DNA of 64,000 bases. Origin: Dechloromonas sp. A34 (lineage in GTDB: Bacteria > Pseudomonadota > Gammaproteobacteria > Burkholderiales > Rhodocyclaceae). Shown piece by piece: positions 11,572-19,656 of this stretch. How positions within the stretch are numbered: position 1 is the first letter of the stretch; every line of letters begins with the position of its first letter. A program made the position numbers and the translations under genes. Under the pieces are notes generated by a model that saw only the letters and a list, made by a program, of their open reading frames with translations, ran no database searches and was not told the origin of the DNA. The stretch is from contig NZ_CP102486.1 in the NCBI RefSeq assembly GCF_026261605.1, positions 3,038,001 through 3,102,000 of the forward strand, given 5' to 3'.

Positions 11572-11590
11572 GGCAGTAAGACTTACTGCC
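11572..11590. promoter_or_regulatory. palindrome, candidate activator (enhancer) site
   Basis: Perfect 9-bp inverted repeat GGCAGTAAG-A-CTTACTGCC. It sits roughly midway between two divergent -24/-12 elements (11503-11518 minus, 11650-11665 plus), the position expected of a sigma54 upstream activating sequence. The 450 bp between the two genes holds no coding sequence I can support. Confidence 0.65.
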
Positions 11591-11649
11591 TGGCGCCGGG
11601 CGAGCCGCGTTAACCGCCAGGCGAGGCGGTCTGGTCTGCCCCATCGCCT

Positions 11650-11665
11650 TGGTATGGAATCTGCA
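11650..11665 (+). promoter_or_regulatory. candidate sigma54 promoter for DUF3096 gene
   Basis: TGGTAT-GGAAT-CTGCA with exact GG-N10-GC spacing, about 110 bp before the DUF3096 start and about 82 bp from the palindrome centre. Confidence 0.5.
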
Positions 11666-11774
11666 GGACTGATTACTGTTCGCCCGATCCGGCATTTCCG
11701 CCAACCGGAATCCGCCATGGACGATGAAGCGAATACCCGGAACGACCTGCCCCCTGATATGGAGAGCGATGACT

Positions 11775-11924
11775 ATGACCTTGCACCTTGCCCCCCTGGC
11801 CGCACTGATCGCCGGCATCCTGATCCTGGCTGTGCCCAGCCTGCTCAATTACATTGTCGCCATTTACCTGATCATCATCGGATTGGCCGGAATCTTCGGC
11901 TACCGCTCGACCCGTGTGCCCTAG
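11775..11924 (+). CDS. DUF3096 small membrane protein
   Basis: 49 residues, MTLHLAPLAALIAGILILAV then LLNYIVAIYLIIIGLAGIFG, two hydrophobic helices. This is the whole-family pattern of DUF3096 peptides, whose function is unknown. Start at ATG 11775 is preferred because family members begin just before the HLxPL segment and GGAGAG lies 8 bases upstream; ATG 11769 would add two residues. It is divergent from the BON gene and appears to share its regulatory palindrome. Confidence 0.82.
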   Translation: MTLHLAPLAALIAGILILAVPSLLNYIVAIYLIIIGLAGIFGYRSTRVP

Positions 11925-12028
11925 GCAGGCCGACCCCCGATTGCAGCGCCGGAATTGCTTTCAGGCGACCAAGCCGCCGGGCGGAAGCCCGGCGAGGACC
12001 GAAAAGAGCCGGACGGCATTCCCCGGCG

Positions 12029-12286
12029 CTACTTTCGGACGGCGTTCTTGTACTGTTCCTCAGTGATTTTCCTGACCTCGAAACCACTCAGATTGACTTT
12101 GTCGCCGGTGGCTTTGTCGACAAATCGGGCATGTCCGTCGTCGTGCTCGATATCCCGGGTGTAATACGCCTTGCCGCTGGCCGTATCAGTCACCTGATAG
12201 TAGTGGCCGCCACATGCCGCGAGCAACGGTATTGCTGCCAACGCCGCCCAGCTCCGAAGTCGTTTGCTGGTCATCAACGTTTTCAT
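12029..12286 (-). CDS. small lipoprotein
   Basis: 85 residues with a lipobox (IPLLAACGG) after a basic start, so predicted to be exported and lipidated at the Cys near residue 25. The mature part is short, polar and Tyr/Lys/Asp-rich, with segments YYQVTDTASGKAYYTRDI and GDKVNLSGFEVRKITEEQY. I recognise no named domain with certainty. Start at ATG 12286 with GGGAG. It is last in a minus-strand run that begins at the sigma54-like promoter 13572-13587. Confidence 0.75.
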   Translation of the reverse strand: MKTLMTSKRLRSWAALAAIPLLAACGGHYYQVTDTASGKAYYTRDIEHDDGHARFVDKATGDKVNLSGFEVRKITEEQYKNAVRK

Positions 12287-12359
12287 CTCGCGTCTCCCAA
12301 CGTGTCAAAAATTTCAATCCGTCGACCGTCTTGTCATGGCGCGGCGCCTCTCGCCAGCC

Positions 12360-12701
12360 TCAGATTGCAATCAGGCCTGGCCTGCGCAGCGTTGGATGCT
12401 GCGAATCGATCGTTTCTCCTGGCCTCGGGCGAGGCGGCAGTTCCTGGCTGGCGCCAGGGCCGAGCGGAACGCCAAACCGCTGTTCCCCCTCGATCAATGG
12501 CAAAACGATATCGCTCTTCGGCAGCGGGGTTTCCTGGCGCTGGCAGCCGATCAGGGCGGCGCCCAGCATGGCTGCCACGACCAGGGGCGGCAGCTGGCGG
12601 CAAGACTTACGGGCTGGCCGGTAAGGCTTACCGGCTGTTGACCTCGGCACTTGTTCCGTTTCTCCGTCGCTGCCTGGCCGGTGCTTGAGCAAGGTTGTCA
12701 T
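12360..12701 (-). CDS. putative lipoprotein
   Basis: 113 residues if started at ATG 12701, which overlaps the stop of the upstream zinc-finger gene as ATGA, a sign of translational coupling. The N-terminus is long and basic, followed by a hydrophobic stretch and lipobox (VVAAMLGAALIGCQRQ). The mature part is Pro/Gly-rich with no known domain. The perfect palindrome at 12617-12635 lies inside the N-terminal coding part. This could mean the true start is further downstream (for example the ATG of MLGAALIGC) with the palindrome in its leader. Confidence 0.5.
   Translation of the reverse strand: MTTLLKHRPGSDGETEQVPRSTAGKPYRPARKSCRQLPPLVVAAMLGAALIGCQRQETPLPKSDIVLPLIEGEQRFGVPLGPGASQELPPRPRPGETIDSQHPTLRRPGLIAI
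12617..12635. promoter_or_regulatory. palindrome of the CGGTAAG-n-CTTACCG type
   Basis: Perfect 9-bp inverted repeat GCCGGTAAG-G-CTTACCGGC, the most symmetric copy in the window. I find no convincing -24/-12 element at a useful distance on either strand, so its target is unclear. It lies inside the putative lipoprotein frame. Confidence 0.5.
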
Positions 12702-13105
12702 TTAGTCCACGGTCCAAAATTCAGGGGCCGCCTCATGCTTTCTGACCGCCCTGTAACAGCCTGTTCGCAAAAGACCTGGCAATGCGGACAGCGGGTTGCC
12801 GTCGGCTGTGCCAGCAGGCGCTCGAAGGCGATCGCGCTGCCGCAGTCGATGCAGACGACGGCACTGCCGGCGGCAAGACGGGCGCGGGCGGCCTCGATAA
12901 CGCGCAAGTCGCGGACGTCGCGGACCACGGCGCGGCTCGGGTGTTCGCGGATCAGTTCGATGTCGCCGGTGGTCGGCGTCATGCCGGGCGCACTGCAGTC
13001 GCGCAGGCGGGCGACATGTTCGTGCATCGCGGACTCCAGAACTCTCTCCTGGGCATCGAGCAGCTCGAACAAGGTAGCGCGTTGTTCATTGGTCAGTTGA
13101 TTCAT
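12698..13105 (-). CDS. DksA/TraR-type C4 zinc-finger protein
   Basis: 135 residues. An N-terminal coiled-coil helix (LTNEQRATLFELLDAQERVL) is followed by a C-terminal zinc finger CIDCG...RCPHC of the DksA/TraR type. Such proteins insert into the RNA polymerase secondary channel and modulate stringent-type promoters. The motif after the first Cys pair (AIAFERLLAQPTATRC) matches the family. Start ATG 13105 behind GAGAGGAG; the longer frame to 13165 has no ribosome site. Shorter than DksA, so a paralogue rather than DksA itself. Confidence 0.8.
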   Translation of the reverse strand: MNQLTNEQRATLFELLDAQERVLESAMHEHVARLRDCSAPGMTPTTGDIELIREHPSRAVVRDVRDLRVIEAARARLAAGSAVVCIDCGSAIAFERLLAQPTATRCPHCQVFCEQAVTGRSESMRRPLNFGPWTK

Positions 13106-13122
13106 GGCGCCACTCCTCTCTT

Positions 13123-13477
13123 TTAAAAAAAGTGCTGCCGCACGCTGGCCGCGTCGGTCAGCCATAACGCAAGCGGTTTCGCCATCGCCGGCGGTTCGCG
13201 GACCGGCACGGGCAGGACATCGGGCGGAGGATCATCGATCCCGGGCGGCTCCTTGTCAGGCGGGAACTCCGGGGTCCTCGGTGGTACGGGGGCTTTGGCG
13301 GATCGGCAGGATTCGGCGGGTCGGGCTCGGCCGGCGGTGAAGCCGGAATATTGGCCAGCCAGCCCCTGCCAGCGATTCCCGGGCAGTGCTCCAGAGGAAG
13401 GCGCCGCCCGTTGGCCGGCCATCCGCGTTATCAGCGAACGAGCAATCGCGCGACGCGCGCCATAGACTTTGCTGCAT
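13123..13477 (-). CDS. proline-rich small protein, frame unresolved
   Basis: A minus-strand unit directly upstream of the zinc-finger gene. ATG 13477 has an AAAGGA Shine-Dalgarno and a sigma54-like promoter 95 bp upstream, but that frame (MQQSLWRASRDCSFADNADG) ends at 13256. The frame ending at 13123 carries the C-terminus EFPPDKEPPGIDDPPPDV then WLTDAASVRQHFF. A third frame reads ASPPAEPDPPNPADPPKPP and would join the last one if one C were added to the run at 13288-13292. The real protein is probably a Pro-rich exported or linker-like peptide whose frame is damaged in this sequence. No family recognised. Confidence 0.35.
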
Positions 13478-13571
13478 GTTTTTTTCCTTTCGCAAACGGA
13501 GAGGGTCAGGATGCGTGACAGCTGCTTTGTTTATCCGTCCGGCCCGACCGCGCCGGGATTCATTGCCTTCC

Positions 13572-13587
13572 AGCAAACACCGTTCCA
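13572..13587 (-). promoter_or_regulatory. candidate sigma54 promoter
   Basis: Minus strand TGGAAC-GGTGT-TTGCT, exact GG-N10-GC. Nearly identical to the element at 21970-21985 (TGGAAT-GGTGT-TTGCT), including the following GG. The palindrome 13670-13688 is about 105 bp upstream, and an imperfect inverted repeat (13626-13649) lies between. It would drive the run 13477 to 12029. Confidence 0.7.
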
Positions 13588-13669
13588 CTCCTTGTTTTTC
13601 CGTGCTGCTGGCCGACTGGCGAGCTAAAGGCCGGTCTAAGACCGCCTTTGGCTCGACTTGGCCGCAATT

Positions 13670-13688
13670 TTTACCGATAACCGGTAAA
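13670..13688. promoter_or_regulatory. palindrome, candidate activator site
   Basis: TTTACCG-ATAAC-CGGTAAA inverted repeat within the context GCAATTTTTACCGAT...CGGTAAATCCTTC, which is repeated almost word for word at 22071-22090. It lies about 105 bp upstream of the minus-strand sigma54-like promoter. Confidence 0.65.
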
Positions 13689-13759
13689 TCCTTCGCCGCC
13701 GCCGGCACGGCTGCCCGCCGCTGCTGCAGTCGACCGGAAATACGCCCTGTTTCACCGCA

Positions 13760-16488
13760 TCACCTCGCCGAAATAGGCTGCCCGGGCTGCTCTTCCCTGC
13801 TCCGCAGATAGCGATCCCAGGTGCCGTAGTGGCTGACGATCGCCCCGCGCGGCAGGCAGAGTGCGATCAACGCCAGACCGGCGAAACCGCTGACGAGACT
13901 GCCGGCCACGCTGTAGCCCTCGAGTAGCCAGGGCGCAACCAGCAGCCAGGCCCGAAGGCACCATTTGCAAAGCGCAGTGGCCTGGCGACTTCGGCCAGGG
14001 CCATCACGGCAAAGGTGACAACCAGCGAGCCGATCACGTGGTCGTTATCGGCCGCCGGCCGGAGGTATCGAACAGCGGGCGGGTCAGCATCAGCCCGACA
14101 CCGATGGCGGCGCTGATGGCCACGGTCCACGGTACGGTGACCCCGCCGCGGAGCATTTCGCGTACCACCGCGCCGGGTGGCGCCTCGAAATCGTCCGCGT
14201 AATCGGCGCTGCCGCCGTCGATGGTGTCGCCGTGGACAATCACGTGCCACAGCGATTTCCCCTGCCGCCGGCGTTCGCGGAGAAACTGCAGGGTGGCCAG
14301 GATTTCGTCGAAGGAATACGGGATCTGCAGCAACATGGCGACCGCTGCCAGCAGGCACAGCGTGCACCAGGTGCCGATGACGATCGGCTGGATGATGATG
14401 AAGACAATGCTGACCCCGCCGAGCGGCACGATCATCACGCCGAAGAGCAGCACCAGCCAGGGCATCGTGCGCCAGCGTCGCTTGTCGCCGATGACGCCGG
14501 TAATGATTTCGAGGACATAGGCGGCGCCGCCCAGTCCGGCGTCGGAAACCGGCCAGGCTTCGGAGACGGCCGAGGTGATGATGACCTCGCTGCCGTCGCC
14601 GAAGAAGGGATCCCAGGCGGCGTCGATATGGCCGAGCTGGAAGGCGGCGAGATAGCGCGAAATGAGCAGGCCGACAAGGGCCAGGGCGATGATCGGAATG
14701 CGCTGGTTCCACGAGGATGGGCTGTAATCCCAGCCGGGCGGCGTATCCGGCCCGACCAGCCGGGCGACCGGACTGACCCCGGGCGTCGCCGAAGAAGGGA
14801 TCCCAGGCGGCGTCGATATGGCCGAGCTGGAAGGCGGCGAGATAGCGCGAAATGAGCAGGCCGACAAGGGCCAGGGCGATGATCGGAATGCGCTGGTTCC
14901 ACGAGGATGGGCTGTAATCCCAGCCGGGCGGCGTATCCGGCCCGACCAGCCGGGCGACCGGACTGACCCCGGGCGTCGCCGGCACTCCCACCGCAAACAG
15001 GATGACCAGGGCGCCGACCAGCGTATCGTTGGCATAAGCGACGGCGCTCGGCGTCCAGAAAACCAGCGGCGCGAACAGCAGCCAGCTACCCAATGCGGCC
15101 GTCGCCCAGCGCGCCCAGCCGGTACGGCGGGACAGCGAAAAAAGGGCGAACAGGGTAATCAGCAGGCCGCTCAGGATGTCGCTGGCGGTCATCCAGGTAT
15201 CCGCCAGCGGCAGGCCGCGCTGGTTGGGCGCCGGCAGTTCGCCGGCGATGCCCCAGTGCTCGGCCAGCCCGAAAATGAAGGGGCTGGAAACCAGCCACAG
15301 GCCGAGCGCCGCGTTGGCGAAATGGCACCACACCGTCTGCCCGTGCTGATGCCGATCGAGGGCCTCGAATTCGGCGATCAACTGCGTTTCCGGTGTTGGC
15401 TGCTCGGCCAGATCTTCCAGCCACAGCGGAATCGGGATGCGATTCCGGCGATACCAGGCGGCTGGGCTCTGTTTGAGCTGACCAATCATCCGGGGTAGCG
15501 TGCCGCGCAGGCTGTGGCGCGGTCGCCAGCCGAGCAGACTGGCGGCGCGCGAAATGTCCAGTTCGTAGTGATCGTCGGCCAGCCAGACCATGAAGGGCTT
15601 GATGAAGGGTTCGATGCCGCGGTCGATGGCGTCGGGGATGACGTCCTCGATCACCTCCTGAGCCCAGGCGCCGGTCGCCGCCACCGGCTTCGGGATGCGC
15701 CGCGTCGTCCAGGCTTCGCCATGGATTAGGCGCCCGATCAGGTTCTGCAGCGATTCGTAGCTTTCGCTGACCGGCTCGCCGATCAACACGGTCGTTTCTT
15801 CGCCCAGCTTAGACCGGGACTCCACGGTCAGGCGAAAGGCTGCGGCGACATCGTCGAGATGCACGAAGGCCTGGCCGTGGGCCGGGTCGCCGGGGAAGAC
15901 ATGGCTGAGCCGCTGCCGCTCGTAGATGCGCTGGATCTGGTAGGCCAGCGAGGGAACTTCGCAATCGTCGCTATAGACGCCAGCCAGGCGCAGGATGACT
16001 GCGGGAATCCGCCCGCGCTCGCGGCGCACCACCTCTTCCGCCGCCACCTTGGATTGCGGATACGGCCATTTCGGCGCCAGTTCGGCCGTTTCGTCGAGCG
16101 CCACGCCGGGCCGGGTCGGGGCGTGGACCAGCATGGTGCTGGCGTAGACGAACTGCTCGACTTCGAAACCTTGCAAGGCCTGCAGCAGGTGGCGCGTGCC
16201 CTGCACATTGACCGCTTCATAGCGCGCATCGGGCTCACCGGTGAAGTCGTAGAAGGCAGCCAGATGAATGACCGACGCCAGGCGTCCGCCGTAGCGCTCG
16301 CGCAGACTGCGGCAGGCGGCGGCGAGCGCCGCCTCGACGATGATATCGGCGTCGATGCAGTCGACCGCCTGCCGGCAGTCGAGTTCGAAGCCGACCACGG
16401 TGAAACACTCGGCCAGCGCCGCACCGATCGCGCTGCCGAGCCGCCCAGCCGAGCCGGTGACCAGAACCACAGGTTTTGCCGAAGCCAT
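13760..16488 (-). pseudogene. SDR epimerase-SPW-VKOR-SPW membrane fusion (duplication and frameshifts)
   Basis: Start ATG 16488 with AAGGAGAC. Residues 1 to about 320 are an NAD(P)-binding extended SDR (VVLVTGSAGRLGSAIG; YPQSKVAAEE as the YxxxK site). Then come a SPW-repeat membrane domain, a vitamin K epoxide reductase-like four-helix domain with the redox pair in WCTLCLL, a cytoplasmic-like stretch, and a second SPW repeat ending HYGTWDRYL. Three defects break the frame: an exact 190-bp tandem duplication (14595-14974) and two single-base losses, near 14051-14064 and at the CCC 13951-13953. Repairing all three gives one continuous protein of about 840 residues. A sigma54-like element is 41 bp upstream. 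Confidence 0.75.
14595..14974. repeat. exact 190-bp tandem duplication
   Basis: Two consecutive copies (14595-14784 and 14785-14974) appear identical, and identity continues for six bases after the second copy. 190 is not a multiple of three, so the second copy shifts the frame of the host gene inside its VKOR region. Confidence 0.95.
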
Positions 16489-16528
16489 GTCCGTCTCCTT
16501 CAACCGCGGGTTGTCAAAGTCTGACCGG

Positions 16529-16544
16529 AGCAAATGGCGCGCCC
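16529..16544 (-). promoter_or_regulatory. candidate sigma54 promoter for SDR-VKOR fusion
   Basis: Minus strand GGGCGC-GCCAT-TTGCT, exact GG-N10-GC, resembling 11503-11518. Its -12 element is about 42 bp before the ATG. A single half-site (AGGTAAAT, ~16671) lies about 130 bp upstream; no full palindrome. Confidence 0.5.
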
Positions 16545-16738
16545 GTTGCCGGCCTGCCCGAGCGCGCCGCTGTCGCTTCCTCAGCGGATTCATGGGGATA
16601 GCTCAGGGTCTGTCCGCCTGTTGTTGCGTTGGAAACTTTTTTCCTGCTGCCGGGTCATTGCAGGTAAATGCTTGTTGCAATTACTGCCATGCGGTTGGCG
16701 GTAGCTGGCGTCGCCGGACTGACGTGAGGAGGTGCGAA

Positions 16739-17269
16739 ATGGACGAACTGCTGGCCTCTTTGGTGGCTGCCGCGATTCAGTTCAGCGGTTTGCCGCCCAT
16801 CGAAACGCTGCCGCCTGTTCAGGCCATGCCGTATCAGGCCATGCTGGTCGAAATATGCGCCGACGAGCGCGCCGCTGTGCCGATGCTGCTGGCGCAGTAT
16901 CGGCAATGCTCCGAACAGCACCGGATGATGACGACGGTGTGCGACGAATTGAAGGTCGAAGCCGATAGCCACGCTCAATGCATGCAGCAGCGCGGCTTGG
17001 TCGCGGCGTATCTGATTGAGCAGCGACGGATTGTCTATCGCAACGATCTGAACCTGGACAACGATGCAGATAACTCGTTCCTGGTTCATGAATACGTCCA
17101 TGCCCTGCAAAACCAGTATTTCGGCGAGCAGATGTTCGAAACCTGCCAGGGCGTGATGGCGGCGGAGGAACAGGCTTACGCCGTGCAACAGAAATATCTG
17201 CGCTCGCGCAGCCAACTGCTGCGCGTCGGCGATCGCTTGCGCCTGGTTAGCTGTCGCGACATTCACTGA
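16739..17269 (+). CDS. putative small HEXXH metallopeptidase-like protein
   Basis: 176 residues, start ATG 16739 behind a strong AGGAGG. The key feature is FLVHEYVHALQNQ, a HEXXH zinc-binding motif of gluzincin-type peptidases, at about residue 118, with Glu residues downstream (MAAEEQAY) that could supply the third ligand. The N-terminus is a mildly hydrophobic helix, possibly an uncleaved anchor. Four Cys residues precede the motif. I do not recognise a named family. It is alone on the plus strand between minus-strand neighbours. Confidence 0.65.
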   Translation: MDELLASLVAAAIQFSGLPPIETLPPVQAMPYQAMLVEICADERAAVPMLLAQYRQCSEQHRMMTTVCDELKVEADSHAQCMQQRGLVAAYLIEQRRIVYRNDLNLDNDADNSFLVHEYVHALQNQYFGEQMFETCQGVMAAEEQAYAVQQKYLRSRSQLLRVGDRLRLVSCRDIH

Positions 17270-17449
17270 TGGTTCGCCCGTAGCCGCCTGCACGGAGTCG
17301 GAGTAACTCATAAAAGCAAGCGGCTGACGAATACCCGGCTTTTTCCCGCCGAGCGGAAACGACAGCCGGCAATCGGCACCGGAAACTAGTCAAAAGGGCC
17401 AGTTTCATGGCCGGTCCCGCCCAGCGAATCAGCCGACGTTTCCCGTCCT

Positions 17450-17956
17450 TCAGCCGCCGCTGCGTCGGGCCGCCCGGGTTTGCGCCGCTTTACGGGCGAC
17501 GGCGGAACGCCCGGCAGCTCCCTTGGTCTGCGCCCCCTGGCGGGCCGCAGCGGAGCGCTCGGCGGGACTGCGCTGGCGGGCAGCGGCCCGGCCTTGCTTG
17601 GCGAGCGCCGCCGGCGTTGCGGCGGCGTCCCCTTCGCGTTCCAACGCTCCCAGCGTGGCCTTGGCGCGGCGGCGGGAAACGCTGGTTCCGCCCGGCGCGC
17701 CATTTTTCAGGTCGCGTTCGGCCTTGCGCCGGGTTGCCTCGCTGCCGCTTCCTGCCTTCGGTGGCGGAAGCTTGACTCCGGCCCGGCGCGCTTCGGACAG
17801 GCCAATGGCAATGGCCTGCTTGGTCGAGCGGGCGCCGTGCCTGCCCTCGCGGATATGGTGTATTTCTTCACGAACGAATTCGCCGGCCTGTGTCGACGGC
17901 GACTTTCCTTCGCGCTTGTCCTTTTCGGCCCGTTCGATGGCTTTTCTGTCCGGCAT
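17450..17956 (-). CDS. DUF6496-type basic protein
   Basis: 168 residues. The conserved part is residues 1-60 (REGKSPSTQAGEFVREEI, then HHIREGRHGARSTKQAIAIG and LSEARRAGVKLP). The C-terminal half is a low-complexity Ala/Arg/Gln/Lys tail (RAAARQRSPAERSAAARQ) resembling histone-H1-like tails, so nucleic-acid binding is possible. Start ATG 17956 is preferred over 18001 because the conserved block begins there. A sigma54-like promoter lies just upstream, divergent from the DUF1328 gene. Confidence 0.7.
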   Translation of the reverse strand: MPDRKAIERAEKDKREGKSPSTQAGEFVREEIHHIREGRHGARSTKQAIAIGLSEARRAGVKLPPPKAGSGSEATRRKAERDLKNGAPGGTSVSRRRAKATLGALEREGDAAATPAALAKQGRAAARQRSPAERSAAARQGAQTKGAAGRSAVARKAAQTRAARRSGG

Positions 17957-17996
17957 CGCAACACCTCGCAAGATTAGTGGATCACGGGACAGGTCT

Positions 17997-18012
17997 GGCA
18001 AAACACATGCCC
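17997..18012 (-). promoter_or_regulatory. candidate sigma54 promoter for DUF6496 gene
   Basis: Minus strand GGGCAT-GTGTT-TTGCC, exact GG-N10-GC, about 42 bp before the ATG. It is divergent from 18073-18088. Confidence 0.5.
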
Positions 18013-18072
18013 AGCCGCGGCCTGCCGGACAACATCCATTTTAGGTGGCTTGACTTGCCAACTGCGGCAACG

Positions 18073-18088
18073 GGGCATACGACTTGCT
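18073..18088 (+). promoter_or_regulatory. candidate sigma54 promoter for DUF1328 gene
   Basis: GGGCAT-ACGAC-TTGCT, exact GG-N10-GC, about 50 bp before the start codon. A TTGCC/GGCAA inverted repeat overlaps just upstream (18056-18071). Confidence 0.6.
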
Positions 18089-18136
18089 CCGGTATTGGCT
18101 GGTGCCGGTGAACCAAGGCACAAGGAGCAAAGAGCC

Positions 18137-18310
18137 ATGATCAAACTAGCCATCATCTTTTTCATTATTTCCCTGGTCGCCGGGCTGCTGGGCTTCACCA
18201 ATATCGCGGCCGGGGCGGCAGGCATTGCTAAAATCCTATTCTTCATCGCCCTGACCATCTTCCTCATCGTGCTGATCTTCGGCGTGCTGCTGGGGCTGTT
18301 GGCGTTTTAA
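18137..18310 (+). CDS. DUF1328 (YtjA-like) small membrane protein
   Basis: 57 residues, [20 protein letters not shown] then [20 protein letters not shown] and a second long hydrophobic helix. Start ATG 18137 with AAGGAGC seven bases ahead. Second family member in the window (compare 10727-10888), but only about half identical by eye, so not a recent duplicate. A sigma54-like promoter lies directly upstream. Confidence 0.88.
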   Translation: MIKLAIIFFIISLVAGLLGFTNIAAGAAGIAKILFFIALTIFLIVLIFGVLLGLLAF

Positions 18311-18417
18311 GCGGATTGCGCTGCCGGCGGCTGACTCCGTCGGTCAATTGAAAAAAATGCTGTACCGTTTGAAAGAATTACCTGTTTCCCGCCTGTTGCG
18401 CCCGTCCGAACTGGCGG

Positions 18418-18454
18418 AAAAAAACGCGGCCAGGCGTCACCGCCTGGCCGCGTT
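18418..18454 (-). terminator. rho-independent terminator of PRC-barrel gene
   Basis: Perfect 14-bp stem AACGCGGCCAGGCG with a four-base loop, followed on the minus strand by seven Ts. It lies 33 bp after the PRC-barrel stop. Confidence 0.85.
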
Positions 18455-18487
18455 CGAGTCCGGTATTAACCGGCTTTCAGGCATTGA

Positions 18488-18913
18488 CTACCAGTAGGTC
18501 TGCTGCCCGTAATAGTCATGTACTTGCCGCGCCCAGGTGACGTCCGCCATGGCCGGCCAGTGGTCCTTGTCGAAACCCGGGGCGTTCTCCAGCTTTTCCT
18601 TGTCGGCGTCGAGAATGAAGCACTTGTGGTCCGCATCCAGCGTCAGTGCGCCCCACGGAATGGCGAACAGCTTGTCGGCAATGCCGAGAAAACCACCCGA
18701 CGACAACACCGCGTAGGCTACCCGACCGCTCTGCACATCGATCATGATCTTCTTGATTTCGCCAAGATTCTCGCCCTCGTGATTGACCACATCGTCACCC
18801 TCGAGGGTGTCTGCCGCCATGACTTCGGGGCCGGGGCCTTCGCACGGGACACCACCGACGATTCTGGCCTGCTGGCTACTACTGCTGCTACCTGCATAAG
18901 TTGAACTTGCCAT
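18488..18913 (-). CDS. PRC-barrel domain protein
   Basis: 141 residues with a Ser-rich N-terminus, then a PRC-barrel: DTLEGDDVVNHEGENLGEIK, KIMIDVQSGRVAYAVLSSGG and LFAIPWGALTLDAD are family signatures. Such single-domain proteins are often stress-induced and scaffold-like, with function largely unknown. Start ATG 18913 behind AGGAGAG. A sigma54-like element lies about 125 bp upstream and a strong terminator follows, so this is a monocistronic unit. Confidence 0.87.
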   Translation of the reverse strand: MASSTYAGSSSSSQQARIVGGVPCEGPGPEVMAADTLEGDDVVNHEGENLGEIKKIMIDVQSGRVAYAVLSSGGFLGIADKLFAIPWGALTLDADHKCFILDADKEKLENAPGFDKDHWPAMADVTWARQVHDYYGQQTYW

Positions 18914-19036
18914 TTCATCTCTCCTAGATCAATACCAAGAAGCTGCTATCGGCACCATTGCCGACTTGGTGGGTTTGCGCTTCCATGGGAAGACTAATTG
19001 CCTTCAATCGCCCCTCGGGAATCGCCATTTGGCTTT

Positions 19037-19052
19037 AGCAATCGGCATGCCT
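19037..19052 (-). promoter_or_regulatory. candidate sigma54 promoter for PRC-barrel gene
   Basis: Minus strand AGGCAT-GCCGA-TTGCT, exact GG-N10-GC, about 125 bp before the PRC-barrel start. Confidence 0.55.
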
Positions 19053-19122
19053 TCGCTTAGTCATTGGCGATGCGCCCGCCATTCGGATGAATCACCTGGC
19101 CGGTGATGGAGGACGAAGCTTC

Positions 19123-19138
19123 GGGCATGCCCATTGCT
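19123..19138 (+). promoter_or_regulatory. possible sigma54 promoter near DUF421 gene
   Basis: GGGCAT-GCCCA-TTGCT matches well, but the expected transcription start (~19149) falls only a few bases before the proposed DUF421 start, leaving no room for a ribosome site. It may be fortuitous, or the gene start may be GTG 19198. Confidence 0.35.
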
Positions 19139-19152
19139 CTCAAATGCAAACC

Positions 19153-19656
19153 ATGTCACCCGATTGGCCCAGCCTCTTCGTTCTGAGCGTTTCGCCTGTG
19201 GAACTGTTTGTTCGCGGCAGCATTGTCTATCTTTTTCTGTTCGCTGTTTTCCGAACCATTCTGCAGCGCGACATCCGCACCGTCGGCATCGCCGACGTGC
19301 TGCTGGTGCTGGTCGCCGATGCCGCCCAGAATGCGATGGCCGCCTAATACCGCTCGGTGAGCGATGGAATCATCCTGATCTCGACCATCATCGGCTGGAA
19401 CCTGCTGTTCGATTTCCTCGCCTACCGCTCACCCCGCTTGCGCCGCCTGCTCCAGCCGCCGGAAATCTGCCTTGTCCGCGATGGCCGGATCATTCATCGC
19501 AACCTGCGCCGCGAATATCTGAGCGAGGACGATCTCTACGCCCAGTTGCGCGAGCACGGTATTGCCGACTTGTCCGAGGTTCGCACCGCTTACATGGAAA
19601 GCGACGGCAAGATCAGCGTCATCCCCCGCCAGCCAGGGAAAACGTCGGCGAAATGA
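19153..19656 (+). pseudogene. DUF421 (YetF-like) membrane protein with internal stop
   Basis: Three N-terminal hydrophobic segments (FVRGSIVYLFLFAVFRTILQ, then VGIADVLLVLVADAAQNAMA) and a C-terminal cytoplasmic domain (PEICLVRDGRIIHRNLRREY, then GIADLSEVRTAYMESDG) are both typical of DUF421. They are in the same frame but separated by TAA at 19345-19347, where relatives usually have Glu (AQNAMAGEY). One base change (GAA to TAA) explains it. The N-terminus is uncertain: ATG 19153 fits family alignments but lacks a Shine-Dalgarno. If the stop is real the protein is a truncated membrane stub. Confidence 0.75.

Noticed and set aside
11465..12688. 407-codon plus-strand frame over the DUF3096 and lipoprotein genes
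   Set aside because: Arg/Pro/Ser-rich without domains; it crosses promoters, a palindrome and several better-supported genes.
16535..16550. Plus-strand GG-N10-GC match overlapping the minus-strand promoter at 16529-16544
   Set aside because: The next plus-strand gene starts about 190 bp away and the match overlaps a better element on the other strand.
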